Both the position numbers and the translations under genes were made by a program. A stretch of DNA of 64,000 bases. It comes from Microvirga makkahensis (GTDB lineage: Bacteria > Pseudomonadota > Alphaproteobacteria > Rhizobiales > Beijerinckiaceae). The notes beneath the pieces are model-generated. The model ran no database searches, was not told the origin of the DNA, and saw nothing but the letters and a program-made list of their open reading frames with translations. The stretch covers positions 1 through 64,000 of the forward strand of contig NZ_WURB01000015.1 in NCBI RefSeq assembly GCF_009830105.1, in the 5' to 3' direction. Positions 35,017 to 43,347 of the stretch are shown here, piece after piece. Positions within the stretch are counted from its first letter, which is position 1. Each line of letters begins with the position of its first letter.

Positions 35017-37236
35017 TCAAGCGGTCAGGACGTCCTCGATGCGGATCGGCAGGTGACGCACACGCTTGCCCGTCGCATGGTGGATCGCATTGGCGATCGC
35101 CGGGGCCATTCCGACGAGGGCGATCTCGCCCAAGCCCTTCACCCCGAGCGCGTTGACGTGCGGATCATCCTCGTCGACGAACAGCGCCTCGAGCTGCCCG
35201 ATGTCGAGGTTCACCGGCATGAGGTAATCGGCCATGTGGGCATTGACCGGACGTCCATCACGCGCGTCGAGGGCCGTCTGCTCCATCAGGGCCATCCCGA
35301 TGCCGCCGATCATGCCGCCGGTGCACTGGCTTGAGGCCAGGAGCGGATTGACGATGCGGCCCGCCCCATAGGCGCCGAGGGCCCGCCGCACCCGGATCGT
35401 ACTGACGTCCGGGTCGATCGCCACCTCGGCGAACACGGCCCCAAACGAATGCATGGAGTAGCGCTGGGCGGCTTCGGGGTCACGGAAGTTGGAGGCATGG
35501 GCTTCGATCGGCTGTCCGCTGCTAGCGAGGATGTCGCGATAGGGCTGTCCCGCGGAGGCGTCCCCAAGCCGGCGTACGTTTCCGCCGATCCACTCGACCC
35601 CCTCCAGGGCTGCGCCGAACACAGGTGAGCGCTGGTCGGCGATCGCACGCCGCGTGACCTCATCCCGTGCCGCCAGGCAGGCGGCGCGGACCGCCGAGCC
35701 GACCGAGGCCATCGTCATGGAGCCGCCATGCGGGGGCGCTGGCGGGAAGTCCGAGCGCCCGATGCTGACGCGGACCTGCTCGACCGGGATGCCGAGCGTC
35801 TCGGCCGCCACCTGCGTCATCGAGGTGTAGGTGCCCGGCCCCATGTCGCTTGCGGCGACCTCGACCGCGGCGGTGCCGTCTGGATGCAGCCGGACGCGTG
35901 CGCTCGTAGGAAGGTACCAGACCGGGTAGGTGGCGGAGGCAACCCCCATGCCGACCAGCAGCCGGCCGTCCCGCATGGAGCGGGGCGCCGGAGTGCGCCT
36001 GGACCAGCCGAAGCGCTCGGCTCCACGTTCGTAGCACTGCACCAGGGAGCGGCTGGAGAACGGCTTGTTCTCGCCCTCGTCGATGGTCGGCTCGTTGCGG
36101 CGGCGCAGCTCGATCGGGTCGATGCCCAGCGCGTAGGAGAGTTCGTCGAGTGCGGACTCGAGGGCGAACATCCCGCTTGACTCACCCGGCCCCCGCATGT
36201 GGTTGGGGGTGCCGATATCGAGCGGCGTCAACCGGTAGCTCGTCCGCACGTTGGGGCACGAGTACATGTAGCTCGTGGCGGAGAGCAGTGCCTCGGTGAA
36301 CTCCTCGTAGCGGCTCGTCTCGCCGTTGCCCTCGTGGATGATGCTCGTGATCCTGCCATCCCGGGTCGCCCCGATGGCGACGCGTTGCAGGGTGCGCGGC
36401 CGATGTCCGGTGGTGAAGAACATCTGCCTGCGGTTCAGGACAAGCTTGATGGGCCGCCCGACCTGACGGGCCGCGATGGCCGCGAGCGTCACGTGCGGCC
36501 ATGTCCGCAGGGATGTCCCGAAGGCTCCGCCGATGAACGGGCAGATCACCCGCACGTTCTGAAGCGGCAGGCCGAAGATGGCCGCAATCTCAGCCTGCTC
36601 GTTCACGACGAACTGACTCTTGCTCCACAGGGTCAGCCTGTCGCCATCCCAGGCGGCGACGACCGCGTGCGGCTCCATGGGGTTGTGGTTCTCGCGTGCC
36701 ATGTCATAGGTCACGTCGACCTTCACGGGGGCATCCGCCAGCGCCCGATCCGCGTCTCCGCGGGCCGCGTGGGAATGGCCCCTGGAGCCCGAGGGTTCGA
36801 CCGCCTGCGCCTTCGGATCGCGGGGGTCGACGACGGGCCGCTCGGCCGCATAGCTGATGCGCAACGCGTTGGCGGCACGCTCCGCGCGGTCAAGCGTGTC
36901 GGCCACGACAACCGCAACGGGCTGGCCGTAGAACCGGACCTGAGCGTCCTGGAGCACATGCAGCCGCTCCCCGACCTCCGGGTCGATGAACGCCTTGTGC
37001 GGGCCATAGGCCAGGCGTGGAGCATTGAGATGACTGATGATCTCCACGACACCCGGCATGGCCCGCACCGGGGCCTCGTCCAACGCTGTCACCCGGCCGA
37101 GGCCGGTGGTGGCACTGACGATCACAGCATAAAGCTGGGCGTGCTGGTTGAAGTCGGCTGCATAGCGTGCAGCGCCCGTGACCTTGGCCCGCCCGTCGAC
37201 GCGGGTGACCGGTTTTCCAATCAACGTAGTGGTCAT
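35017..37236 (-). CDS. paoC: Aldehyde oxidoreductase, molybdopterin-binding subunit (PaoC-like, xanthine dehydrogenase family)
   Basis: 739 residues, the PaoC length. The N-terminal Ald_Xan_dh_C-type domain begins IGKPVTRVDGRAKVTGAARY. Moco-binding segments include CPFIGGAFGTSL and MRGPGESSGMFALESALDEL. The catalytic Glu lies in GVKGLGEIALVGMAPA near the C terminus. The enzyme oxidises aromatic or aliphatic aldehydes to acids in the periplasm. The start overlaps the FAD-subunit stop by 4 bases. No XdhC/PaoD-type Moco chaperone gene follows, so it would have to be supplied elsewhere. Confidence 0.9.
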   Translation of the reverse strand: MTTTLIGKPVTRVDGRAKVTGAARYAADFNQHAQLYAVIVSATTGLGRVTALDEAPVRAMPGVVEIISHLNAPRLAYGPHKAFIDPEVGERLHVLQDAQVRFYGQPVAVVVADTLDRAERAANALRISYAAERPVVDPRDPKAQAVEPSGSRGHSHAARGDADRALADAPVKVDVTYDMARENHNPMEPHAVVAAWDGDRLTLWSKSQFVVNEQAEIAAIFGLPLQNVRVICPFIGGAFGTSLRTWPHVTLAAIAARQVGRPIKLVLNRRQMFFTTGHRPRTLQRVAIGATRDGRITSIIHEGNGETSRYEEFTEALLSATSYMYSCPNVRTSYRLTPLDIGTPNHMRGPGESSGMFALESALDELSYALGIDPIELRRRNEPTIDEGENKPFSSRSLVQCYERGAERFGWSRRTPAPRSMRDGRLLVGMGVASATYPVWYLPTSARVRLHPDGTAAVEVAASDMGPGTYTSMTQVAAETLGIPVEQVRVSIGRSDFPPAPPHGGSMTMASVGSAVRAACLAARDEVTRRAIADQRSPVFGAALEGVEWIGGNVRRLGDASAGQPYRDILASSGQPIEAHASNFRDPEAAQRYSMHSFGAVFAEVAIDPDVSTIRVRRALGAYGAGRIVNPLLASSQCTGGMIGGIGMALMEQTALDARDGRPVNAHMADYLMPVNLDIGQLEALFVDEDDPHVNALGVKGLGEIALVGMAPAIANAIHHATGKRVRHLPIRIEDVLTA

Positions 37237-38210
37237 GCCGTCCCTCCCGCCATCTCAAGCGCCCGGACGATGGTCCGCGGCAGCAGTTCGACCTTGTAGT
37301 GGTTGTGCGACAGCGGGCGCGTTCCCTCCAGTGCGAGGTGAGCGGCCGCCGTGAAGGTATCGCGGCCTACCGGCTTACCCCTGAGTGCCTCCTCCACTGC
37401 CCGCATGCGCCACGGGCGCGTGCCGACGCCGCCGACCGCGACGCGGGCTTGGCGGATGGTGTCGCCTTCCGTCTCCAGGGCCACGGCGGCGGAAACGAGC
37501 GCGAACTCATAGGAGGCACGGTCGCGCACCTTGAGGTAGCGGGCCTGCCTGGCATAGGGGCCGCCCGGCACCCGGATCTCGACAATCAGCTCGCCTGGAT
37601 GCAGGGTGTGCTCGAGATGCGGCGTGTCGCCAGGAAGCCGGAAGAGTTCCTCGACCGGGAAGGCGCGCTCGCCTTGGGGACCTCGCACCCGCATCGTGGC
37701 GCCGAGGGCGACAAGAGCGACGGCAACATCCGATGGATGCGTAGCGACGCAGTGATTGCTGGTCCCGAGAATGGCATGTCCAGCATTGAGGCCATCGATG
37801 GCCGAACAGCCCGAGCCAGGATCGCGCTTGTTGCAGGCCGCGTCCAGCATCCGGAAGTACGGGCAGCGCACGCGCTGCAACAGGTTGCCGCCCATCGAGG
37901 CCATGTTGCGCAGTTGCGGCGATGCCCCCTCGATCAGGGACTCGGCGATCAGGGGCTGAAGGCGTTTTGTTTCCCGATGGGCCGCGACATCGCTCATGCG
38001 GGCGAGAGCGCCGATCACGAGATCGGCCCCATCCGCGCGGATGTCGGCCATCGGCAGGGCATTGATGTCGACCAGACGCTCGGGACGCTCGACCTCGTCA
38101 CGCATGAGGTCGATGAGCGTGGTACCGCCTGCGATGTAGCGGGCGCCCGCCGCGGCCGCGCGGATCGCGTCCTGCTCGGTCCGCACCTTCTCGAAGCTGA
38201 ATGGAAGCAT
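37233..38210 (-). CDS. paoB: Aldehyde oxidoreductase, FAD-binding subunit (PaoB-like) with extra Fe-S motif
   Basis: 325 residues from ATG 38210. FAD_binding_5 and CO_deh_flav_C domains are present: YIAGGTTLIDLMRDEVERPE, then MASMGGNLLQRVRCPYF, and RYLKVRDRASYEFALVSAAV. The Cys-rich segment RVRCPYFRMLDAACNKRDPG followed by SGCSAID matches the 4Fe-4S loop peculiar to E. coli PaoB. That supports assignment to the periplasmic PaoABC class rather than ordinary xanthine dehydrogenase. It begins 3 bp from the end of the 2Fe-2S gene. Confidence 0.9.
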   Translation of the reverse strand: MLPFSFEKVRTEQDAIRAAAAGARYIAGGTTLIDLMRDEVERPERLVDINALPMADIRADGADLVIGALARMSDVAAHRETKRLQPLIAESLIEGASPQLRNMASMGGNLLQRVRCPYFRMLDAACNKRDPGSGCSAIDGLNAGHAILGTSNHCVATHPSDVAVALVALGATMRVRGPQGERAFPVEELFRLPGDTPHLEHTLHPGELIVEIRVPGGPYARQARYLKVRDRASYEFALVSAAVALETEGDTIRQARVAVGGVGTRPWRMRAVEEALRGKPVGRDTFTAAAHLALEGTRPLSHNHYKVELLPRTIVRALEMAGGTA

Positions 38211-38212
38211 CT

Positions 38213-38857
38213 TCAGGTCCTCCCTGCCGCATCGGCCACCGCCGCGACAATCCCGGGATAGGCGGCGCAGCGGCAGATGTTGCCGCTCATCCAGAACTGG
38301 ATCTGCTCGGGCGAGGTGGCGTGGCCCTCGGCGATGCACGCGACGCCCGACATGATCTGGCCGGGCGTGCAGAAGCCGCACTGGAACCCATCGTGCTCAA
38401 TGAAGGCGGCCTGAAGCGGATGCAGCTCATCACCCCTTGCCAGACCCTCGATCGTGGTGATCTCGGCACCATCATGCATGACGGCCAGCGTCAGGCACGA
38501 GGTCACCCGCCGTCCGTTCACGAGTACGGTGCAGGCCCCGCAGGCACCCTGGTTGCAGCCCTTCTTCGTTCCCGTGAGGTCGAGCGTCTCACGCAGGACG
38601 TCGAGTATCGATTGACGGGGATCGATCTTGAGATCCCGTGCGCTGCCGTTGACGACCAGGCGGACGCGCGTCGTTGGCGCGGTTGGCGGACCCTCCGATG
38701 AAGCGGGTTGCGCGATTGCTGCGGGGGCGGCGGCAAGGGAAGCCGCTCCTCCGGCCATTTGCAGGATCGAGCGGCGGGAAGGTCCGCGCTGGGGCGCGTC
38801 GTGTCCGGACAACGATCGTTCGTTGCCCGAGGGGGCATCATGATTGGTTTTGGTCAT
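38213..38857 (-). CDS. paoA: Aldehyde oxidoreductase, 2Fe-2S subunit with Tat signal (PaoA-like)
   Basis: 214 residues. A Tat-type signal (SRRSILQMAGGAASLAAAPA) precedes the mature start, so the assembled complex would be exported folded to the periplasm. Two 2Fe-2S clusters are indicated by CNQGACGACTVLVNG...C and by CGFCTPGQIMS with NICRCAAYPGI. It is the first gene of the operon. The 204-bp gap to the divergent AraC gene holds a direct-repeat operator (38965-38998). The AraC protein is the obvious regulator. Confidence 0.92.
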   Translation of the reverse strand: MTKTNHDAPSGNERSLSGHDAPQRGPSRRSILQMAGGAASLAAAPAAIAQPASSEGPPTAPTTRVRLVVNGSARDLKIDPRQSILDVLRETLDLTGTKKGCNQGACGACTVLVNGRRVTSCLTLAVMHDGAEITTIEGLARGDELHPLQAAFIEHDGFQCGFCTPGQIMSGVACIAEGHATSPEQIQFWMSGNICRCAAYPGIVAAVADAAGRT

Positions 38858-38964
38858 GGTGGCTCCTGGTCGGGATGCCGGCCGTGCATGGCCGACGCTG
38901 TGTCGACACCTGGGGAACTACGCGCTAAGCTTCCGTGACCCTGATCGAGTTCGCCAGTGTCGGG

Positions 38965-38998
38965 AGTGCTGCGTTTTGTACGTTAGTGCTCGATTTTG
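38965..38998 (+). promoter_or_regulatory. Direct-repeat operator-like site between paoA and the second AraC gene
   Basis: AGTGCTGCGTTTTG (38965-38978) and AGTGCTCGATTTTG (38985-38998) repeat in the same orientation with a 20-bp period; 11 of 14 bases agree. An additional AGTGT lies 9 bp upstream. The same GAGTGCTGCGTTTTGTA core occurs before the paralogous AraC gene at 31097. Position 64-97 bp before the AraC start suits AraC-family binding. Confidence 0.65.
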
Positions 38999-39061
38999 GG
39001 CTCTCACCCATGACCCACAGCCTCAGCCCTCACGGGCATGTGATGTGAATGGAACTCGCAA

Positions 39062-39991
39062 ATGGCGACCGGAGCCTATGGCCAGCGCTTGGGCAAGTCC
39101 GTTGGGGCCGACGACCCTCCGACCTTGACGGTGCAAGTCCTTCAAAGGGCGACCTTCGCGGCCACCCGCATCCAGTGGGACGACAGGGGAGACGGGGTTG
39201 CAGCGCAGATCCCGCGGGAGGATGCGCATCTCGTGTGTTTGCAGCGCCGCGATATCCCGACGAATCCGTACTGGGTGGACGGTCGTCCGGTGCCGATGAG
39301 TCCGGTCAGGGGTGAACAGTTTACGCTGCTTGACCTGAACCTCGGGCACGCCTCGTTCCTGCGCGATCCCATAGACTGCGTGGCGATGTATCTGCCGCGC
39401 CAGGCCCTCGATGGGATTGCGGACGAGCACGGGCTGCCGCGGTTCGAGTCGATCAGTACGCCGCTCGGCGTTCCCGTCGACGACGCAAGTGTCCGGAGCC
39501 TGGGAGAATCCCTGCTGCCCGCGCTGGAGCGGCCTGAGCAAGCCAACTCCCTGTTCGTGGAATACGTGGCGCTGGCCCTGCTCTCGCACCTCGCAGGCAC
39601 GTACGGCAACGCGCCGATCAGGATCCAGTTCAAGCGCGGTGGACTCGCGCCTTGGCAGGAGCGTCGTGCCAAGGAAATCCTAACGGCACATTTGGACGGC
39701 AACATCGCGCTTGATCGTCTCGCCAGCGAGTGCGGCCTCTCCCGCAGTCATTTCGCCCGTGCTTTCCGCATGACGACTGGCATGCCACCGCACAAGTGGC
39801 TCTTGCAGCGGCGCATTGAGGTCGCGCAGGGTCTGCTCAGGGCCACGACGCTTCCCCTCGAGGAGGTCGCGAGCCAATGCGGGTTCGCCGACCAGAGTCA
39901 CTTCACCCGTGTCTTCACTCGGATGATGCAGGCATCGCCAAGCGAATGGCGGCGATCGCCCTCAGGTTTGGTTGTGCGGCCTGAGCGATAG
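39062..39991 (+). CDS. AraC-family transcriptional regulator (paralogue 2), probable regulator of paoABC
   Basis: 309 residues. Ligand domain: HLVCLQRRDIPTNPYWVDGR and FTLLDLNLGHASF. DNA-binding domain: LASECGLSRSHFARAFRMTT and VASQCGFADQSHFTRVFTRM. It is plainly paralogous to the protein at 31209-32111 over its whole length. GAACTCGCA rather than a strong ribosome site precedes the ATG. Its divergent placement beside paoA suggests that it senses an aldehyde or related aromatic and controls the oxidoreductase. Confidence 0.92.
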   Translation: MATGAYGQRLGKSVGADDPPTLTVQVLQRATFAATRIQWDDRGDGVAAQIPREDAHLVCLQRRDIPTNPYWVDGRPVPMSPVRGEQFTLLDLNLGHASFLRDPIDCVAMYLPRQALDGIADEHGLPRFESISTPLGVPVDDASVRSLGESLLPALERPEQANSLFVEYVALALLSHLAGTYGNAPIRIQFKRGGLAPWQERRAKEILTAHLDGNIALDRLASECGLSRSHFARAFRMTTGMPPHKWLLQRRIEVAQGLLRATTLPLEEVASQCGFADQSHFTRVFTRMMQASPSEWRRSPSGLVVRPER

Positions 39992-40346
39992 CACCCTTGC
40001 GATGCTTACCTTTGATTCCTGTGTTCACACAGGATGCAGGGAATGTCCGCTTGGGGTCAGGCAGTGACATTCGTTCACTGACGGAAACGTCCGGTGTTCC
40101 TGTTCCATGCGGAAGTTCGACCCACGTCCGAGATGTGCCAAAACCAGACTTACTGCCCGCAGCGATATTTGCCGTCACTGTCCTTCATAGGAGGCCATGA
40201 GAACGGACTCGATCCGGCGCCAGCCTGAGAAGAGGCGAAAGCCGTGGTTTCCATTAGAAACTCACAACGCAAAGGTCTTGTGAAAAGGCATCTTCCATCC
40301 TGGATGATCGATGCGCACGGTTCGGCTTGCACGATTGACCCAATTA
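39992..40346. other. 355 bp without a supported gene; contains two palindromes
   Basis: CCTGTGTTCACACAGG (40018-40033) is a near-perfect 16-bp palindrome with 7-bp arms. Shortly after, CAGTGA and TCACTG flank a 7-nt loop (about 40063-40081). Neither is followed by a T-run. They could serve as an operator or as a terminator for the AraC gene. The IS5 element begins at 40347. Confidence 0.4.
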
Positions 40347-41188
40347 AGGCCTGTTAGGTCTTGAGTCAGTCGAGGGTGGCGGCGAGGCAGAGGGCGCCCA
40401 TGAACGATGAGGCGGTCTTCTCGTAGCGGGTTGCAACAGCTCACCACTCCTTGAGCCTCGCCCAGAGCCGCTCGACCACGTTGGGGTTGTTATAGATTCA
40501 GTCCGGACAGGCGACCGGCGCCTCATGGCGCTGCGGCGGGATGGCCGGTCGGGCTCCCATGCGTCAAACATGCTCGCGAAAGGCATGGCTGGTGTAGCCG
40601 CGATCCCCCACCGCCCACATGGGTACGCCGGGCAGGCTGTCCAGCAACGGAACGGTTTGCGGCAGTTCGTGCACCTGACCGGGCACGATGCGGAAGGTGG
40701 TGGCCCGTCCGAGCGCGTCGGCGATCACGCAAGCCTTGGTGCCATAACCCTCCACGAAACCGGTCAATTGCTTCACGATTGTCTCGTTGAGCTTGAGAGC
40801 CCCTTTTCGGCGAGCCCCAGCGGCCTTCTGATGCGCACGCGCTGGTGCCGTCGAGGCACGTCATTCCGAGTTGGATGGCATGCTCCTGCACCAGGTTGAG
40901 CAGACGCTCCCAGACACGCAGGCGAGCCCAGCGAATGAAGGTCTGGGCCGCGCGCCACTACGGCCCAGTTCAGCGGGGACAGCCCGCCATTTGGCACCAT
41001 TCTCATGCCGCCAGGGAATGGCCCCAACCGTCCGCCGCAGGACCTGCGGTGGTGTCTTGCCTTTGGGACGGCACTGTTCCACCAAAGACTCCAGCATCGC
41101 CCATTGTGCGTCCGTCAGTATGACTCCTCCTCAGATCAGGATGAGCAAAACGCCCTCAGACGCAATGAGTTCAAGCGCTAGCAGGCCT
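40347..41188 (-). mobile_element. IS5-family insertion sequence (842 bp) with decayed transposase
   Basis: Imperfect inverted repeats AGGCCTGTTAGGTCTTGA (left) and AGGCCTGCTAGCGCTTGA (right, reversed) bound the element, and a TA dinucleotide flanks each side as a likely target duplication. The minus-strand transposase starts near 41130 with LTDAQWAMLESLVEQCRPKG. It shows WRHENGAKWRAVPAELG, then after shifts HAIQLGMTCLDGTSA, VKQLTGFVEGYGTKACVIAD and VGDRGYTSHAFREHV. Frameshifts, plus stop codons in KEW*AVATRYEK and LD*LKT, show it is dead. Size and flanking TA fit the IS427 subgroup. Confidence 0.8.
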
Positions 41189-41214
41189 TAGTCATATCGT
41201 TGAACCTGGCGGGC

Positions 41215-41743
41215 GCTTTTGGGCGCGGATCGTGGTTCCCGTCGAGCTCCGGCCGATTATTGGCAAAACTGAGTTGCGCAAGCCCCTGGGAGCGATTGGC
41301 TGGAGGCTGGAAGAAAGGTTCACGCCGCCGTTGCGCGCTTTCTTGACCAATTCGCCGAAGCTCGTGCAAAGCTCAAGCAATCCGATGTTGTCCCGCTTTC
41401 GTCCGCCCGTGACCGCTCGCGCACCGCGTCTGTGCGATAATTGGCGAAGATGCACTATTCAGGAGAGCTGGAGATCGACTCGCTGGTGCGAAACGGCACC
41501 GATGAGGACGGATCCCCCTGCTTACGGATTTCGAGATCCTTGCCAGGCCCGCTTATCAGGAGGCGCTCCGCAGGGTTGCCAGCGGGCGAGCGTCCAAGGA
41601 CGAAATCGCAGCCACGATAGGTTGGGCCATCGAAAATTTCGGCGATCGGGGCAGCATATCCGTGGAGCCCGGCGGTCGCGAATGGCGTGAGCCTGCCCGC
41701 ACCCTCGCTAGCGTGCAACTGGCAGCAGTTGAGGCAGCCTTGG
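41215..41743 (+). pseudogene. Tyrosine recombinase/phage-type integrase, N-terminal remnant
   Basis: The plus strand reads VVPVELRPIIGKTELRKPLG, then after a shift GRKVHAAVARFLDQFAEARA, and later MHYSGELEIDSLVRNGTDED, EALRRVASGRASKDEIAATI and EPARTLASVQLAAVEAAL. This corresponds to the N-terminal arm/DUF6538 and start of the core-binding region of site-specific integrases. The catalytic R-H-R-Y domain is absent; an IS6-type end begins at 41744. It is evidence of a former integrating element. Confidence 0.6.
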
Positions 41744-42375
41744 GGAACTGTTGCATTCACCTCGACCGTATAGCGAGGGGCGGTTCGTCAAGGAGCCGCT
41801 CTGTTGTCCTTGTTCAAGCGCCGTCGCTTTCCGGCCGAGATCATCCTGCTGTGCGTTCGCTGGTACTACAAGTACGGCATCAGCTACCGTGATCTTGCCG
41901 AGATCATGCAGGAGCGTGGTGTTGCGGTCTATCCACGATCCTTCGTTGGTTCAGCGTTACGCGCAGGAGATTGAGAATCGGGTCCGATGGGCATCAGGGT
42001 TTCAGGGTTCCCGTTCCGGCTCGTGGCGTGCGGATGGGACGTACGTGCGGGTCGGAGGACGCTGGAAGTATCTGTTCAGGGCGGTCGACAAGTATAGGCA
42101 GCTGATCGACTTCATGCTCTCCGACCGCTCGGAACACCCAAGCCGCTTATCGCTTCTTGTGCAAAGCCCTCTCGCTGATGAGCGACTATCCGCCATTCCC
42201 AATTACGACCGATAGACTGGCCTCTTATCCGAAAATTATCCGACGCTTACAATGCGAGGGGCTGCTGTCGAAAGATGTCGAGCATCGGACCTCGCAATTT
42301 CTCAACAATATCATTGAAGCGGATCACGGTGCGCTCAAGCGTGTGATCCGGCCGACGCGCGGCTGCGGGGTAAGG
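41744..42375 (+). mobile_element. IS6-family element, truncated and frameshifted
   Basis: GGAACTGTTGCA at 41744 resembles IS6 terminal repeats (GGCACTGTTGCAAA type). The transposase then reads LFKRRRFPAEIILLCVRWYY, KYGISYRDLAEIMQERGV, WRADGTYVRVGGRWKYLFRA and VDKYRQLIDFMLSDR. After a shift it continues FPITTDRLASYPKIIRRLQ and NNIIEADHGALKRVIRPTRG. At least three frameshifts are present. The C-terminal end and right repeat are missing, and the sequence joins a truncated MFS gene near 42375. Confidence 0.8.
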
Positions 42376-43345
42376 CGGTGACGCTCGCGGCCGCTGGCCT
42401 CTCCTCCGGACGGACCACAGCCATGACGTACGAGGATCGCGTCGGTACGTCCATCTGGGACAGCAGGCTGCGGAGGATCAGGAGTCCAAGGCGATCCAGA
42501 CCGTCGGCGCGAAGGCCGTCAGGATCAGGAAGATGCTCGACGGCAGATGCGTGAACACCATCGTGTTGATCAACCCGAACCGCTTGGCCAGCGGCACGGC
42601 GGCAAAGTACGAAGCCGCAGAGCACAGGCTGGTGACGAAGAAGATCGCTCCGACGGTGCCGACGCCGATGCCGAACCGCTCGCTGAGCCAGAGCGCCGGC
42701 AGCGCGTTGATGACCAACCCGCCGCCGAAGGCGCCGACCGAGAATAAGGCCGCGAGGCGGTAAGCGATTCCGCGCGACCGCCCGAGTGGTGCGGGCGGGC
42801 TGTCGAGGCCAGCCTCGACCTGCGGCGACAGCCGACGGTAGAGCAGGAACGTGAGCAGCCCAATGCCCCCGTACAGACCAAACAGGGCGGTCACCATGGT
42901 CGAAGGCGACATGACCGGGGCAAGCCAATCGACAGAGCCCGCCGAGAGCGCTCCCAGGGCACGAGGAGCGTCCCGACGAAGGCGATCAGGAGCAACGGCC
43001 AGAAGCCTTCGAGCCCGGCGAACCCGATCCCCGTCGCGACCATCAGGAGACATGCGGCGAGCAGGCTGCGGCGCCGGGGAACTCGGTAGGCGACCAGCCC
43101 GATGGCCAGCGTCAGCAGGACCGAACCCAGCAGGGTCGCGGTCGAGATGACCCCAACACCGAAGGCATCGTAGCCGAGGCGCGAGAGATGGAGCGGCAGC
43201 AGGATTGCGACGTAGCCGTCGCCGAAGGCCGCAGGGATCGAGCCACGAGGACGAGCCTGACGGCGGGTGGGAGGCTCTTCGCCCGTGTCTCCTCGATCGT
43301 CCCTGTCGCACCTCGGCCCTGGAGCACCGGACTCCCTCCGGCGAT
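42376..43345 (-). pseudogene. MFS transporter, decayed (probably third gene of the chromate operon)
   Basis: Pieces in three frames align to one MFS protein: AFGDGYVAILLPLHLSRLGY, DAFGVGVISTATLLGSVLLT, then after an apparent internal deletion GALSAGSVDWLAPVMSPSTM, INALPALWLSERFGIGVGTV and SQMDVPTRSSYVMAVVRPEE. The loss includes about 40 residues near FVGTL. The C terminus is cut where the IS6 element joins. It follows chrA immediately on the same strand, an arrangement seen in other chromate loci. Confidence 0.72.
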
Positions 43346-43347
43346 CA

